From Typhlomys cinereus (lineage: Eukaryota > Chordata > Mammalia > Rodentia > Platacanthomyidae), in the NCBI GenBank assembly GCA_023101885.1, contig JALPQD010000408.1, positions 372,001-436,000 on the forward strand: a DNA stretch of 64,000 bases, given 5' to 3'. The notes under the pieces were generated by a model. That model saw only the letters and a program-made list of their open reading frames with translations, did not search any database and was not told where the DNA came from. A program made the translations under genes and the position numbers. Positions 1-11,544 of the stretch are shown here, piece after piece; position 1 is the first letter of the stretch, and each line of letters starts with the position of its first letter.

Positions 1-104
1 TTTTTGTGTAGATGTGAGACTTCAGTACCTGGGAGTTTTACTGCCAGATTATATGAAAGCAACATGTTTAGTTTTGTTAAACAAACAAACAGACAAACAG
101 CACA

Positions 105-300
105 AGCTTATATTCATCTTCACTGGAGGTTAAGGCAAGAAGGATGCCATGTTCAAAACCTTCCTGGACAACTTAATGAGACCCTATCTCAAACCATTTA
201 GTAACAGGAAGGCAGGAGATGTAGCTCAGTGATAGAACACATCCTAGCATGCATGAAACCTTAGGCTCAATATCCAGTTAACATCTATGTGTTCCATGCA
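105..300 (+). repeat. Degenerate B1 fragment followed by ID-like SINE
   Basis: Positions 105-200 resemble the second half of a B1 (the segment reading toward 'gagaccctatctcaaa'). Positions 213-280 carry a tRNA-Ala-type ID head ('gtagctcagtgatagaac'). Both are old and mutated. The pairing could be one composite SINE of the B4 kind or two neighbouring insertions. Confidence 0.55.
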
Positions 301-578
301 CACTTGCATATTCTCTCTCTCTCTCAAAAAAAAAAAAAAACAAACAAAAAAAAACCTCTAAATACTTACTGGTACACAGTTTGAGTATATCATTTTGCAT
401 CCCCACTAGAGTGGAACACCAATACTATTGGATTAGTAACCACTCAAAACATTAAATCCTTTGGAAGGGATTCAACCACCTAGTCTATATAGAAAAAAAT
501 TTCTTCATGACCTACACAGTTTGAGAAGACTTTTCAGATTTGTTGAAATGTCTCATTCTCTAAAAGTAAATTTTGTGG

Positions 579-839
579 GCTGGAGAAGATGGCTCAGGGG
601 TTAAGACTCTGTCACACAAGCAGAAGATCCTGAGTTCAGATCCCAGGTACCACTTAAAAATGCTAGGCGGAAACAGAGGCAGCCTACACTTCTGGCCCTG
701 GTGGATAGAGCCTGGGAAACCCCAGAACAAAGCAGAAAGGAGGTAGAAGCAATCCAGGTTGTTTCCTGAAGTCACCCTTGGGCCTCCACAAGGATACATC
801 CACAGTGTCCTCTGATACACACACACACACACACACACA

Positions 840-878
<39 letters not shown>

Positions 879-928
879 CTCTCTAAATAAATTAAATAAA
901 TAAATAAATGAGTGAATGAATCAATAAA
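579..928 (+). mobile_element. B2-like tRNA-derived SINE, plus orientation
   Basis: It starts with a tRNA-like pol III head (A-box region 'gatggctcaggggttaag', B-box region 'gagttcagatccc') and has a body shared with many copies in this window. It ends in a CA run, a TC run and an AAAT-type tail. An 18-bp target site duplication with two mismatches flanks it (561-578 and 929-946), which proves a retroposed insertion. The body does not look like standard mouse B2. Confidence 0.85.
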
Positions 929-2183
929 TAAAAGTAGACTTTGTGGTAAACATAAATTTGTCCATATATACAGTGTTCAGGAAATACTAATTTAGCTGGA
1001 AGTAGTTTAAAACTTCACAATCATTATATCTCTGAAATCTAAAAACCTGAAACTAAACATTTTTCCAAGATAGTCATAGGCTTCTTATATAGCAAAACTT
1101 ATTATTAGTTGAAGTGATCCAATTGAGAACTTTATTATTATGTTTATTAGTATGTTTCATTACAGGCTTAATATGCATTGAAATATTTAAAAATTCTGTT
1201 AAAGTAGGTATTTCAACATGTATTTATCCCAGAATGATTAATTGTAAATGTATAGTAGAATAGTCAGAAGGTTATACTTGTAATTGGTATGTTTGGATTT
1301 AAGAGAGGTTGACAAGACGGTGCATTAAAGCAAGTCCGAAAGGAGAAAGATTATGCTGCATATGTCATAGTTGATTGGAAAGAGCAACATACCTCAGCAA
1401 GTCATCTGATGCAGAGAAAATAGACATTCTTGTAAATGAGCTAAAACCTTGAGTGTTGTCAAGATAATTTTCTATATTATGACTTGAGGTGGATAGTGAT
1501 TGTGCATTAGAAAAAAATCCATTATCTTATATCTTGAGATCTTACCACATATTGAAGGGTGAATGCAAACTCTCAAGGATTTATTAATAGAAATTAGGCG
1601 TGATTTCTGGGAGCCAGAGTCATATTAAAAACATGGAAAATGCAGAAACTAGACTACCTATACTTATAAATATGAATTGCTTACATAAATACTGCAATGT
1701 GTTGATTATTGCATTTCTGGTTATAAATGTGATGGAATAATCTGTGTTGCAAATTTATAGGTTATTTGTTCATTTTGCTGTGCCAGCACTACTGTCTACA
1801 GCCCTTTCATTTAAGTTGGTAGTTGGGCATTATGGGATCTTAGGAAGCACAAATATTCTATATTTTGGAAATAAAGCCCTGTAAAATATTTTTAGTGTGT
1901 GTATGTTTTTGTGCTAGTAACATATACAGTGGGCTTCATTCACAGAGCATTCAAAAGGTACATGAGATACAAGCCACTTCCTCATTAATATTCCTCACGT
2001 TATATTTTGCGATTTCTTTTGTTTGTGTTTCTTTTCTTCCTTTTGTCACCCAAGAACCCATTTCTTTTTTTTTTCCCCCTTGATTCTTTACAAATTTTCC
2101 ATGACAGGTTTTTATCTAGTCTTTTAATAATTTTCGTTAGTGTTGTCTTATTAGCAGTCATTTTAAAATTATTAAGCAATGCC

Positions 2184-2432
2184 TGTGTGTGTGTGTGTGT
2201 GTGTATGTGTGTGTGTGTGTGTGTGCGTGCGCGCTTATGTTTATCAGAGGGCATAGTGTGGAGGCCCAAGGTTGACTTTGGGAATCACCCTGGATTATGC
2301 TACTTTCCATTTGCTTTGTTCTGGGATTTCCCAGACTTCGTCTTCCAGACCTGGAAGTGGGATCTAGATTCTGAACTCAGGAACTTCTGTTTGTGAGGCA
2401 GAGGCATAACTCCTGAGCCATCTCTCTGGTCC
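2184..2432 (-). mobile_element. B2-like tRNA-derived SINE, minus orientation
   Basis: This is the same family as the SINE at 579, reversed. The TG run at the left is the complement of its tail, and the right end 'gagccatctctctggtcc' is the complement of the head. A short target duplication (agcaatgcc at about 2175-2183, agcaatacc at 2433-2441) flanks it. Confidence 0.85.
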
Positions 2433-3089
2433 AGCAATACCTTTTAAACAAAGTAGTTTAAATAAAAAATTTAAAAAAGGAGCTTAATATCAATATATGT
2501 AAAATGTAGATAGTTATATATGTATTCTTTAAAAAAACAAAGCTTCAAAAATTAATTTGTTTTGGACAGTTCAATTTTAAGACTGGGGATGTTCAGAGCA
2601 AAGCATGGATACTTGATACAATTGCCATTCACAGTTAATATTCAGATTATGAACCAAAGTGAAGAGTTTTGTTAAGCCAGAAATAAAACATTTATAATGA
2701 CTGGTTGTTTTCTCACCACTTAGTAAAATGAGACTTGGAGTTTTAATGTGATAAGATATTCAATTGATTTACTGAGATATTTTAGAAATTAGTTTTATGC
2801 TTTCTGTATAGGCTACTGTTATACTTGGACTAAAATATAAATCTTAGGGGTTTTTTTAAGCTGTACTATTAAAGATTGATTTTCTGTTTTAACTGTAATT
2901 CACTTTCACTGAAATAGATGAAATCTATTAAGAGGATTCATTAGGTAAGTTTAAATCTTAGTATTTAGGAAAGCAGCTGTTTTATGGTATAAATATTAGA
3001 TCAATTATTTTTAGAGTCAATTCTTAATGGTTTGATCTTTTAAAATGGGTTTTTATATACGGTTACTTTGGGGGTTAAATTTCACTTAT

Positions 3090-3270
3090 TTATTTGAGAG
3101 GAGGGAAAGAGCCTGCACACAGGCGTGCACATTTACACGCATGTGCTGAGTTCACAGAACAATTTTTGGAAGTCAGTTCTGTACTTCCACCTGTGGACTC
3201 TGAAGATGGAACTCAGATCTCAAGGTTTGTATACAGGTCTTCACCTACTGAGCTCTATTTTAATCCTTAT
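3090..3270 (-). repeat. Diverged B3-like SINE, minus orientation
   Basis: The layout matches rodent B3/B2 relatives read backwards: a TG/CA-rich left part with 'gcacacaggcgtgcacat', then 'gaactcagatctcaagg', then 'cacctactgagctct', the complement of a tRNA-like head. It is more diverged than the B2-like copies and I see no clear target duplication. Confidence 0.5.
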
Positions 3271-3620
3271 TAAAGTGGCTCTTCCCAAGGTGATTTTTAT
3301 ATAGAAACTTCAAATGTAGTAAAATATTAAATTGCTATTAAAGTATTAGGTTTACATTGCATTTTTATATACTTGAGCACTCTTTACATTTGCTGAATTA
3401 CTGTTCTTCAGTAAATAAGTATGCTTACTATAGTATTTCGTTGTGCTAGAATAGATAGAACTTGTCAGTTCCTCTACTTGTAGATAAATAGTATTTTATT
3501 TTAAAAATAAACTTCTATATAAAAGAATGAATGAAATGAAAATGCTGTGTATTGCAGTAATAACTTCATATACTTTTAAGAATATGACAACCTGTGTGTG
3601 TGCTTATATGTACTTTTTAG

Positions 3621-3729
3621 AAAGAATCTTCAAGAGGGAGACACAGAGACAAAGAAGATATAAAAATTGTTAAGGAGAGAACCCCAGAAAGTGAAGAGGA
3701 AGCTGTAGAATGGGAAACTAATAGAGATG
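3621..3729 (+). CDS. ZC3H13: ZC3H13 coding exon 1 of window (109 nt)
   Basis: This exon encodes the first 36 visible residues, starting KESSRGRHRDKEDIK and continuing through an acidic stretch (PESEEEAVEWE). It corresponds to human residues from about 114, just after the zinc finger region. The acceptor 'tactttttag' precedes it and the donor GTGAGT follows at 3730. The exon starts in phase 0 and ends with one base of a split Asp codon, completed by the exon at 11545. The sequence is charged and predicted disordered. The zinc finger itself is encoded upstream of the window, so this protein portion lacks any CCCH motif. Confidence 0.95.
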
Positions 3730-4887
3730 GTGAGTGTGAGAATCTTTCCTTGGCTAATCAGTTCTTAATTATTCACTGACCCTTTGTAGGCTTTAAGACA
3801 GCTGTGGTCTGCACATTGTTTCAGAATGATCTCATTGGCAGGAATGGAGTTTAAGGCAGCAGCTGGCATGTAACAGTATCGCAGTGGCTGAAAACAGCGT
3901 GTTTGTTATGGTTCTGTGTATTTCAATTTCCCCATATTTTTTTTTCAGGACTTAATTGTATCTTTTGGGATTTCATTCCATATTTAAATTTAAAATTCTC
4001 AGTGCTAAAGATTAAAAAAAAATTAAATCTATCTTACATTGTTTTATATAAAATCTTTAAAATGAAGTTAAGTCTTAAATATCTGGGAAAATTATTTCCA
4101 AAATAACGATAAGTTTTCAATTTTGAGAAGAAATTGGAGTCAGATATAATTGAGTTCTAAGACTTACTTATTAGGAAAATTAGAAAATTAGCAAAATCAC
4201 ATTTGAGTCATTGTCTTATCAAGTAAGCATTTATTTGCCACGTGTAAATATTCTTTTTACCTCATTTAATATAGTTTATATTTTCATTTATGAATGACAA
4301 AACTAAAGGGTTTAAGAATTTTAGTGACTTTCAATAGTAAGGGAAGCTTAGCCCAGAGATTAAAACTGCAACATAGAACCATCACCTGTTTCTGCAAGTA
4401 AACTATGTGGGAGCACCCCACGCCCACTTAATTACCTACTGCCCTGAAACTACAGTGACTGAGTTGTGTCTTTGTGATAAGACCAAACACTTAGATGACT
4501 GAAATAATTAATTGTTATTTAATTTCCGAAGACGTAGTTAGACTGAGACTGGAAAAATATCACTAAATAAATGCCCTCAGTAATTGGAACATCATTATTT
4601 TTATTAAGTCTTTTCCATAGTTGTTTCTAAGGACAACTAGGGAATATCCTTATTAAGGATTATCTTCCTTGATTGAGGATTATCTTCCATTAGTAACTCT
4701 TCAGTTTTCCATTTTCCTTTTGAAGCCTTTCAGTTGTATATAGCAGCTCCTTGTGTTCTGTCCCTTAATTGTTGATGTTTAGGCCATGCCTTTGAACTAT
4801 TGTCTTAAGAGAAAAATTTTAATTTTGTTGCAAGAACTTTTATGTAGAAAAATTTTAAGAAGATGAGTTTAAATACATATGATAATG

Positions 4888-5165
4888 TCATAGTTAGGTA
4901 CAGGTGTCAACTTGACAATTGAGGGTTTGATCTCTGGGCACATTTGTGGAGAATTAGTGGTTGAGTTAAGCCCAGAGCAAACCTGCAGGAGATTGTCTAG
5001 CTGATAGAGAAAGCCAAGCCTATATGGTGGGTGGAACTAGGCCCTGGAATAAAATACCGAGAGCTGGTTATATACACTTGGTCTTAAATACCTGTGAAAA
5101 TTGTTTCCTTGTGTATACTTGGCCAGACATGTTGGTCTGGCAAGTAAGGATCGTCCCTTTTGGTC
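4888..5165 (+). mobile_element. Non-autonomous DNA transposon relic, copy 1 (URR1/hAT-like, tentative)
   Basis: The segment begins 'tgtcatagttaggtacagg' and continues with 'gtgtcaacttgacaatt'. It shares long stretches with two other copies here: 30700-31098 (opposite strand) and 61946-62390. Shared blocks include 'gttaagcccagagcaaacctgcagg' in diverged form and a right part around 'cttggccagacatg'. The family name is from memory of rodent URR1-type hAT elements and is uncertain; the repeat relationship is seen directly. Confidence 0.55.
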
Positions 5166-5419
5166 ATTTACTTACATTTTTCCTTGATTAAAACGCTTCA
5201 TTTTTGATTAGTATTTGCTTCTATAATTTAAAGGTGTTCGTCAAAGTCTTTGGAGATAGAGGTAGGAGGAACTTACCTCAAAAGAAACAAAACAAAACAA
5301 AAAATTAAGTATCTATTAAAGGAATATTGAAGAATGAAATGAGTTACCTCAGTCTCTGAACATTGAGACTAAACTTTTGATAAACTTTTATCTAGACTCA
5401 CAAAGAATTGATGTAGTGT

Positions 5420-5765
5420 TGTCATGGTTTGAATGTGAGCTACTGCACATGTGTTTGTATCTTGGCTAATGTTAATGTTTGGAAAGGTGACACCATTAGC
5501 AGGTAGAGCTTTACTGAAGGAAGACATGTCACAGGAGGTGGACTTTGAGGTGTGGAGGCCCAGCCTTGCTTCCTCTGACACTTGCTGGCTCTGCCTTTAT
5601 AGTTACTGCAGTGACCTGAACCAGCCTCCTGTGTCTGCCTTCAGCCATGCCACTTACTTTGTGAATTCCACCATTATAGACTATAATATCCTCTTTGGAG
5701 CTCTAAGCCCATAAATCTCCCTTTCTGAGTGTTGCCTCACAGCAACAAAAAGAGTGAGTGCCACA
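5420..5765 (+). mobile_element. Solo LTR of a MaLR-type element, plus orientation
   Basis: The start 'tgtcatggtttgaatgtg' is typical of mammalian MaLR LTRs. The right part holds a poly(A)-signal-like 'cccataaatctccctttc' followed by 'cacagcaacaaaaagagtgag' in diverged form, as in ORR1/MT-type LTR ends. There is no internal sequence or second LTR nearby, so it is a solo LTR. The exact right edge is uncertain and I could not confirm a target duplication. Confidence 0.6.
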
Positions 5766-6695
5766 GTTATGTTTCTGTCGTGTTGGTTTCAGGATGTTTT
5801 TATATTCTGTAAGGACACCGAAGTGCTTTTTCTTAGTGGATTATATTTTAATAATTGTCATTAAGTTAAACTTGAGAAAATGAAAAGATACTTCTTGATC
5901 CACTGGACAATGATTATAAACTCAACATATATTTTTATGAGAAATGACTATTACAAGACCCCCCAAATTATGAGGAAGTGGCATTGTTTACATGTCATTT
6001 TCATATCTAGTTTAGTAGATTCAGCTATTTTCAACTTTGCATAAAGTCTAACAAATATATCTCCTGGAAAACTACTATGTACTCATTAAAGAATCAGTAA
6101 AATAGCAAACAATGTATCACAATTCTTGGGGAATATCTAAAATTTTCCTAGGACTCCTCAGCTTACTCTTTGAGAACTACATGTGTAAAGTTGCTTCTGT
6201 CTTGTATTGTTTTCCTTTCATCTGGCCAGCTTCTTGTTTTCCTTTGACTTTTCTTTCTAGAGGAAGTCATACTCCCAGGGTCTCTTTAACTTCTCTGTTC
6301 ATGACTGTGGAGTCTGGAACTGTTAGTTGAGCCCCACACTGAAAGATTGAGCTCATCAGACAGGCACCTCATCTGAGTTCCGTGTCAGAGCACTGCTAGG
6401 CTTCTTAGTAAGCCTGAGTGTGGGTGCTGACATTCCTCTTCTCCTCCAGCATTTCTGCTTTCTGAATGTCTTTCAGAATGCCTGTTTCTCTCAGTTGATC
6501 TAGGATTATAATTCACCAAAGTAGCCTCCTAATTGTATATTTTTACTTAATGTCATGTCTCCTAATTCATTCTCTACTCTATGGCCAGAATAATCTTTAA
6601 AGCGAAGTCTATGTAGATGAAGTCTGCAGAGTATCTATCCTTCGTTGTGTCAGCTTCATTTCTTTTGCTAACTGCGTATCTGTGGAATTAGTCAT

Positions 6696-7051
6696 TGTAA
6701 TGGTTACTCTTAATTATTTCTGTGAGAGAGCACCCAAAGTCAATCAACTTAAGGGAGAAAGGGAGGTTTATTCAGCTTACGGTTCCAGAGGGAAGGCACA
6801 GTCTCTCAAAGCAGAGGTGGCATGGCTGGTTGGTCAAAGCTGGAGGAGGCTAACTCACCGCAGACATCTTGGAAGCTGAGAGCTGCAAGACTGCTTGCTG
6901 CAAAGGCAGACTTCTCCTGGAGGTAGGGTGGGACTAATCCACCTCAAGGCCCACCCCTTGTGACTGCCTTCCTCCAGCAAGGCTCCACCTTTCAAGGTAC
7001 CAACCTTGCCAAACACATGAGACTGTGGGGGACACATTTCAAACCATGACA
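6696..7051 (-). repeat. 3' LTR of the MaLR element
   Basis: This is the left LTR on the plus strand. It differs from the right LTR by roughly 18 substitutions (my count by eye) plus an extra 'gggagaaa' near 6755, suggesting an insertion that is not recent. It carries a minus-strand 'aataaacctcc', the LTR poly(A) signal. Confidence 0.85.
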
Positions 7052-7191
7052 TTCCACCCCTGGCCCCCACAGGCTCATTGCCATCTCATTATATAAACCA
7101 TACTCAGTTCAACTTTAAAAGTCTCCATAGACTACATCAGTAGTCCCAACAGTCCAAAAGTCCAAAGCCTCCTGTAAAATCAAAAGACAAA

Positions 7192-8034
7192 TTACATACT
7201 TCCAACATACAATGGCACAGAATAAACATTCCCATTCGAAAAGGAAGGAATGGGGGCATATCCAGGAAAGATCAGTTCATAACAAGACTGAAAACCAGCA
7301 GGACAAACCCCAAATCTTGTAGCTCCAAGTCCAACAGGTGAGCCTCTTGTTGAAATCATCTCAGTTCCAAAGGGCTTTGGTTCCACCTCTCCAATGCAGC
7401 TGCCCATAGAATACTTTGCTCTCTTGAGCTGACTCCTCCCAGGGTATACAGCTTTCCTTGGCAGGTGTCCCACATTGCCTCTGGCATCTCTAACATCTTT
7501 ACTTTTCAATGGCAAACCAGGCTTTAAATCCACAGCACAAATTGCCCTTCTTGGGCCTCTAAACTGCAGGCTTCTTGTCTCATGATGCCTGGATTCTGCC
7601 AATTTTTGAAATCTTGGAGGAGGACTCCAGGATCTCCTCCCTCTTGCATCACTGATGCCTCTAAAACCAGAACCACGTGGACGACTTTGCCAAGACTGGC
7701 CCCCTTGAATTACAGCGGATTCTGCTTCTCTATGTTGACCATCTCTTTCACTTTTGGGCAGTTGCTTGGTAAGAGAAACCAACTCTTGCTTTGGAACTCC
7801 ACCCTTTAGCTCCAGTCTTCTGAAAGGATTTGCATTCTTATGAGTGGGAGCCTTCTTTGAGGATCTTGCCCTCAAGCTAGGGCCTCTCCTGTTATTCAAA
7901 TAGCTAATCTCTTCAACAGCCATTTTGTTCTCTGCTTCTTCCTGGTTCAGCTCTTTAAGTTTGCCATTGTATTTTTCATCATTGGATCTTAACAGTTTTC
8001 GCTTCTTCCTGCTTGATTCTTTGCTCTTTTTCAT
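7192..8034 (-). CDS. 280-codon open reading frame inside the MaLR internal region (unknown, possibly fortuitous)
   Basis: An 843-nt frame starts MKKSKESSRKKRKLL and stays open to 7192. The predicted product is basic, with a Lys/Arg-rich start and no retroviral motif that I can recognise (no Cys-His zinc knuckle, no protease DTG/DSG, no reverse-transcriptase YXDD). MaLR internal regions are generally regarded as non-coding, so the length is unexpected, but an open frame is not evidence of a protein. A second frame (7979-8404) overlaps it. It could be chance, a captured host fragment, or a relic of a gag-like frame. Confidence 0.25.
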   Translation of the reverse strand: MKKSKESSRKKRKLLRSNDEKYNGKLKELNQEEAENKMAVEEISYLNNRRGPSLRARSSKKAPTHKNANPFRRLELKGGVPKQELVSLTKQLPKSERDGQHREAESAVIQGGQSWQSRPRGSGFRGISDARGRRSWSPPPRFQKLAESRHHETRSLQFRGPRRAICAVDLKPGLPLKSKDVRDARGNVGHLPRKAVYPGRSQLKRAKYSMGSCIGEVEPKPFGTEMISTRGSPVGLGATRFGVCPAGFQSCYELIFPGYAPIPSFSNGNVYSVPLYVGSM

Positions 8035-8513
8035 AATTCTGAAGACATCTAAAAAGTAGCCATATCATAAGACTACATTGCTTTGAAATTTCCTCCACAA
8101 AGCACTCCAGCTTAACTTCAGGCAAGCTTTCAGGACGAGGGCAAAACTTCACTAAACTTTCAGCCAACACATGGCTCCATGTGTCACTCGTCCAATTGCA
8201 AACACAGTCTCTGTTCCCCTCTGGACCATCACAAGCAAGGCTTCTTCCACTGCCTGCATCTCTCACCACATTGCTCTCCTCTGAGCTCTCATGAGAAAGG
8301 CCCCTTTGGCCCAACCGCCAGGACGCAAAGACTTGCCCAGCACAAAGTCCCAAAATTCTCCGTATTTCTCCCAACAAACGGCTCCAAAGGCACACACACA
8401 GCATTGGCCATACTGCTGGGTACCAACTTCTCTCAGCTTCACAAACAACTTCACATTGTGGTACCAGCTGTTCTTAAGCTCACAGCAATGCCCCACTACC
8501 TGGTACCAATTTC

Positions 8514-8863
8514 TGTAACAGTTACTCTTAATTATTGCTGTGAGAGAGCACTCAAAGTCAATCAACTTAAGGGAGGTTTATTCAGCTTAGGGTTCCAGAG
8601 GAAAGGTACAGTCTCTCAAAGCAGAGCTGGCATGGCTGGTTGGTCAAAGCTGGAGGAGGCAAAGTCATCGCAGACATCTTGGAAGCTGAGAGCTGCAAGA
8701 CTGCTTGCAGCAAAGGCAGACTTCTACTGGAGGTAGGGTGGGACTAATCCACCTCAAGGCCCACCCCTTGTGACTGCCTTCCTCCAGCAAGGCTCTACCT
8801 TTCAAGGTACCATGACCTTGCCCAACACATGAGACTGTGGGGAACACATTTCAAACCATGACA
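8514..8863 (-). repeat. 5' LTR of the MaLR element
   Basis: This is the right LTR on the plus strand and the upstream LTR in the element's own direction. It ends at 8863 with 'catgaca', the complement of the TGTCATG start. It carries the same 'aataaacctccc' poly(A) signal as the other LTR. Confidence 0.85.
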
Positions 8864-9669
8864 GTCACGTACATTAGAATTCATTGTTGTAATTAATTCC
8901 TATTCCAATGTAGTATTTAATTATATGCATATACTATAACATCCATTCTGCATTTGATGACTAGTTGAGTAATAGTTAATTTGGGGTTATTATGAACAAA
9001 GTGTTATTATTAAACTTGTCTTCTGATAATCTTGTGCCCATTTCTTTTGTGTTCATGCTTCAGAATGAATTGATAAACCATGGAGTGTGTATATGCATGC
9101 CTTTAGTAGACAGTGCCAAATTATAAAATACACCAATTACTCATGACTTTTTTCATCTAAGTCATTTAAGAGAAGTGCAGTGGTATTGTATTGTGGATTT
9201 GTACTTTTAATAAAGTTTAAAACTTTTTTCACGTTTATTGACCATTTTGTATAACTCATTTTGTGTATTCTTTAGATATTCTAAACTTTTTTGTCTATTC
9301 TTTATTATGTTATCTGTTATTACTTATTTATAGAAAGTCCTTATATGTTCTGGTTATGGAATTTTTTGAAATATATGTGCAACATCTGTTTCTTCCACTG
9401 TTTACTTTCTAACTCTTTGCCATACTCTAATTATTACTCCCCAGCTTAAAAATTTCCAGTATTCCACAAGTAAACATTCATATTACATCTACAAACTTTT
9501 CGTTATCCTCCTGCTCTCTTTCTTCCAAATCTGATCTGTGGATTTTTTTTTTTTTTCTGTCTTTTGGGATAGCATAAAACAAAATATCATTGCTGGAGAA
9601 GAAAATTTTTAAAAATACTTCATTATGATAATATTAGTGACAGGTTCATTGTCCTAAAATAAAGTTTGT

Positions 9670-9898
9670 GGGCTTAAGAGATGGCTCAGGGGTTTAGACT
9701 CTGCCTCACAAGCAGAAGGTCCTGATTTTAGAATTCAGGTCCCATGTAAAAACACCAGGCATAAATGGAGGCAGCCTGCACTTACAGCTATGGTGGGCAG
9801 AGCCTGGGAAATCCCAGGGTGAAGCAAAAGGAGGTAGAAGCAATTCAGGATGATTTCTGAAGTTACCCTTGGTCATCCACAGGGACGTACACACACAT

Positions 9899-9953
<55 letters not shown>

Positions 9954-9972
9954 TAAAGTTTAAAATAAGAAG
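9670..9972 (+). mobile_element. B2-like tRNA-derived SINE, plus orientation
   Basis: The head 'gagatggctcaggggttta' is degenerate but clear. The body is the window's common family, with a CA-repeat tail and 'aaataaagtttaaaataag'. A 10-bp target duplication 'taaagtttgt' flanks it (9660-9669 and 9973-9982). Confidence 0.85.
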
Positions 9973-10612
9973 TAAAGTTTGTAACCCAAAAGCCACAAAT
10001 GCTTTGATTACATAAAATGTAGAAGTCAGTGTTCTAAATGCAGGAGTTAAAGACAAGTGATAACATGAGAAGAAAGCAGTTCACATATATGAGTATTATT
10101 AAAGATGAAATGAATGTATGTTGGGTCATCAGGCATATGCCAGAAAATGATGATATAATTAAATAACTGGTCGCAAAAAAGTATTTAATAAGTAACTCCA
10201 AAGAAATAGAAATACCAGTAAATGTTCAACCTTACTGCAGGGAAAGACTCATAAAAGTAAAGCAACTTTCCACTCATGACAAACATGAAAAATGTTTTTA
10301 AGTAGTAGTTTATATTGGTAAAGTTGTTTGGGAGTTCATTTTAGCCAGAGTATAAACAAAATTATACTTATCTTTGATTCCATCAAATGCAATTTGAGAC
10401 ATTTGTCATAACCAAGGCAGGTATCATTCAAAGTCCTGTTTATAGCAGCATAGTGTTACAACAGACTGTGTGTCCTTCAGAAGGAAACTGGGCAAGGAAG
10501 TCATGCTGTGCTCATCTTATGAAACGCTTTGCAGGTATTAGGATGTGGGTGATTGGGTTTTGTGTGTGACAAGGAAAGATCTCGATTTTAGGGCAACGTA
10601 GTGTCTATTCCA

Positions 10613-10737
10613 TCTTTGGCATTTTTGTTGTTTTTGATACTGGATCTTATATAGACCAAGCTGTCTCCAAACTCACAATCCCCCTGCCTCAGCCCTTCTG
10701 GTGCAGAGATCACAGGTGTGAGCCTCTGTGCCTAGCA
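10613..10737 (-). repeat. B1 SINE fragment, minus orientation
   Basis: Antisense B1 layout: 'ctggatcttatatagacc', 'ccaaactcacaatcccc', 'ctgcctcagcccttctgg', 'gatcacaggtgtgagcc'. It is old and diverged. Confidence 0.65.
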
Positions 10738-11544
10738 ATTCCATTATAGTAATGAGAAAGATGTAAACTTTTATTTTTTTATCTGTGCCTCGCTGAAATG
10801 TTAAAAGTATTGCCACAATAGTAAGAATGACTGTTGGAGGAATATTAAGGGATTTTCTGTTTCACTTTGTACTCAGAATTGTTTTAAGACATTAAGTAAG
10901 ACAGTATTATAAATAAAACAAAAGGGGCCCAAGTGTCATAAAGTATTTAATCCTTATATAAGTTATTTATCTATTGTTATTATGTAACAAATTTACAGAC
11001 TAGAAATAAAGTTGTTACATTAAAGAGTATGAATGTTGTTAAAGCTGGTATCAATCATTTTAAAGGATATCAAGTGTGCTGGTTTACATTACTACCATTA
11101 GGACCTTATCAGAATTTTACAAATAATACTATAATTAGAATAAATGGCTTTGTGATGTATTAAAAGAGACTTTCATGTTTTTAATACATGGTCTATCTTT
11201 AATATTTTCATTTCACTGTATGCATTTTCCTTCTCAGTGCTGGGGATCAAAGCCATGGCCTTCCTTAATTCTCAGCAAGTACTCTGCTACTCAGCTACAC
11301 CCCCACATAAAATCTCAACCCTCAGATAATCCCAAGTCACTTTCATTAACCATAGATTTGATCTTTTTTCGTAAAGAAATAGCCATGGTGAATTTAGTTC
11401 TTATAAAGGCACAGTATCTGGTATCTATTAGGCATATTTTAGAAGTACGCTACTCTAATGAAATAATTTGTTATTTAAAGTCATATAAAGATTGAAAAAT
11501 TTATAACTTGTCCCTTACAAATGATGGAATTTTTTATTTTTAAG

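Larger units (their letters stand above)
1..3620 (+). other. Intron upstream of first visible exon (partial)
   Basis: No coding exon is seen. The stretch holds a degenerate B1 plus ID-like SINE (105-300), a plus-strand B2-like SINE with a CA/TC/AAAT tail (579-928), a minus-strand copy of the same family (2184-2432) and a diverged B3-like SINE (3090-3270). The acceptor at 3619-3620 ends it. The remainder is AT-rich unique sequence in which I see nothing. Confidence 0.8.
6696..8863 (-). mobile_element. Complete MaLR (ORR1-type) LTR retrotransposon, minus orientation
   Basis: Two direct LTRs (6696-7051 and 8514-8863) enclose a 1.46-kb internal region. Read on the minus strand, the 5' LTR begins TGTCATGGTTTGAAATG. 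The sequence after it begins 'gaaattggtaccagg' followed by 'tagtggggcattgctg', the typical MaLR primer-binding region. A purine-rich tract (complement of 'ccacccctggcccccac', near 7053-7070) precedes the 3' LTR. The flanks gtcat (6691-6695) and gtcac (8864-8868) fit a 5-bp target duplication with one mismatch. MaLRs are non-autonomous relatives of class III endogenous retroviruses. This one is antisense to ZC3H13. Confidence 0.88.
3730..11544 (+). other. Intron with MaLR element, solo LTR and SINEs (7.8 kb)
   Basis: The intron is bounded by GTGAGT and 'tttttaag'. It contains a hAT-like DNA transposon relic (4888-5165), a MaLR solo LTR (5420-5765), a complete MaLR element with two LTRs (6696-8863), a plus-strand B2-like SINE (9670-9972), a B1 fragment (10613-10737) and an ID-like fragment (about 11228-11315, minus). 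I see no exon and no conserved-looking coding frame outside the repeats. Confidence 0.8.

Noticed and set aside
579..660. tRNA-like promoter boxes as a tRNA gene
   Set aside because: The tRNA-type head belongs to a SINE: it has no cloverleaf of proper length and is joined to a repeat body with target duplications. The same applies to the ID-like heads.
2000..2396. Open frames on both strands containing Cys-Val or Thr-His runs
   Set aside because: They are translations of the TG/CA tail and body of a SINE. The same effect explains the frames at 560-838, 9706-10056, 36099-36317, 49767-50055 and 50255-50470.
1..3620. Search for the CCCH zinc finger exon and start codon of ZC3H13
   Set aside because: No sequence encoding a Cys-X-Cys-X-Cys-X-His pattern with splice sites was found. 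These exons must be upstream of the window.
8179..8736. 185-codon plus-strand frame over the MaLR
   Set aside because: It spans internal region and LTR on the element's non-coding strand, so it is accidental.
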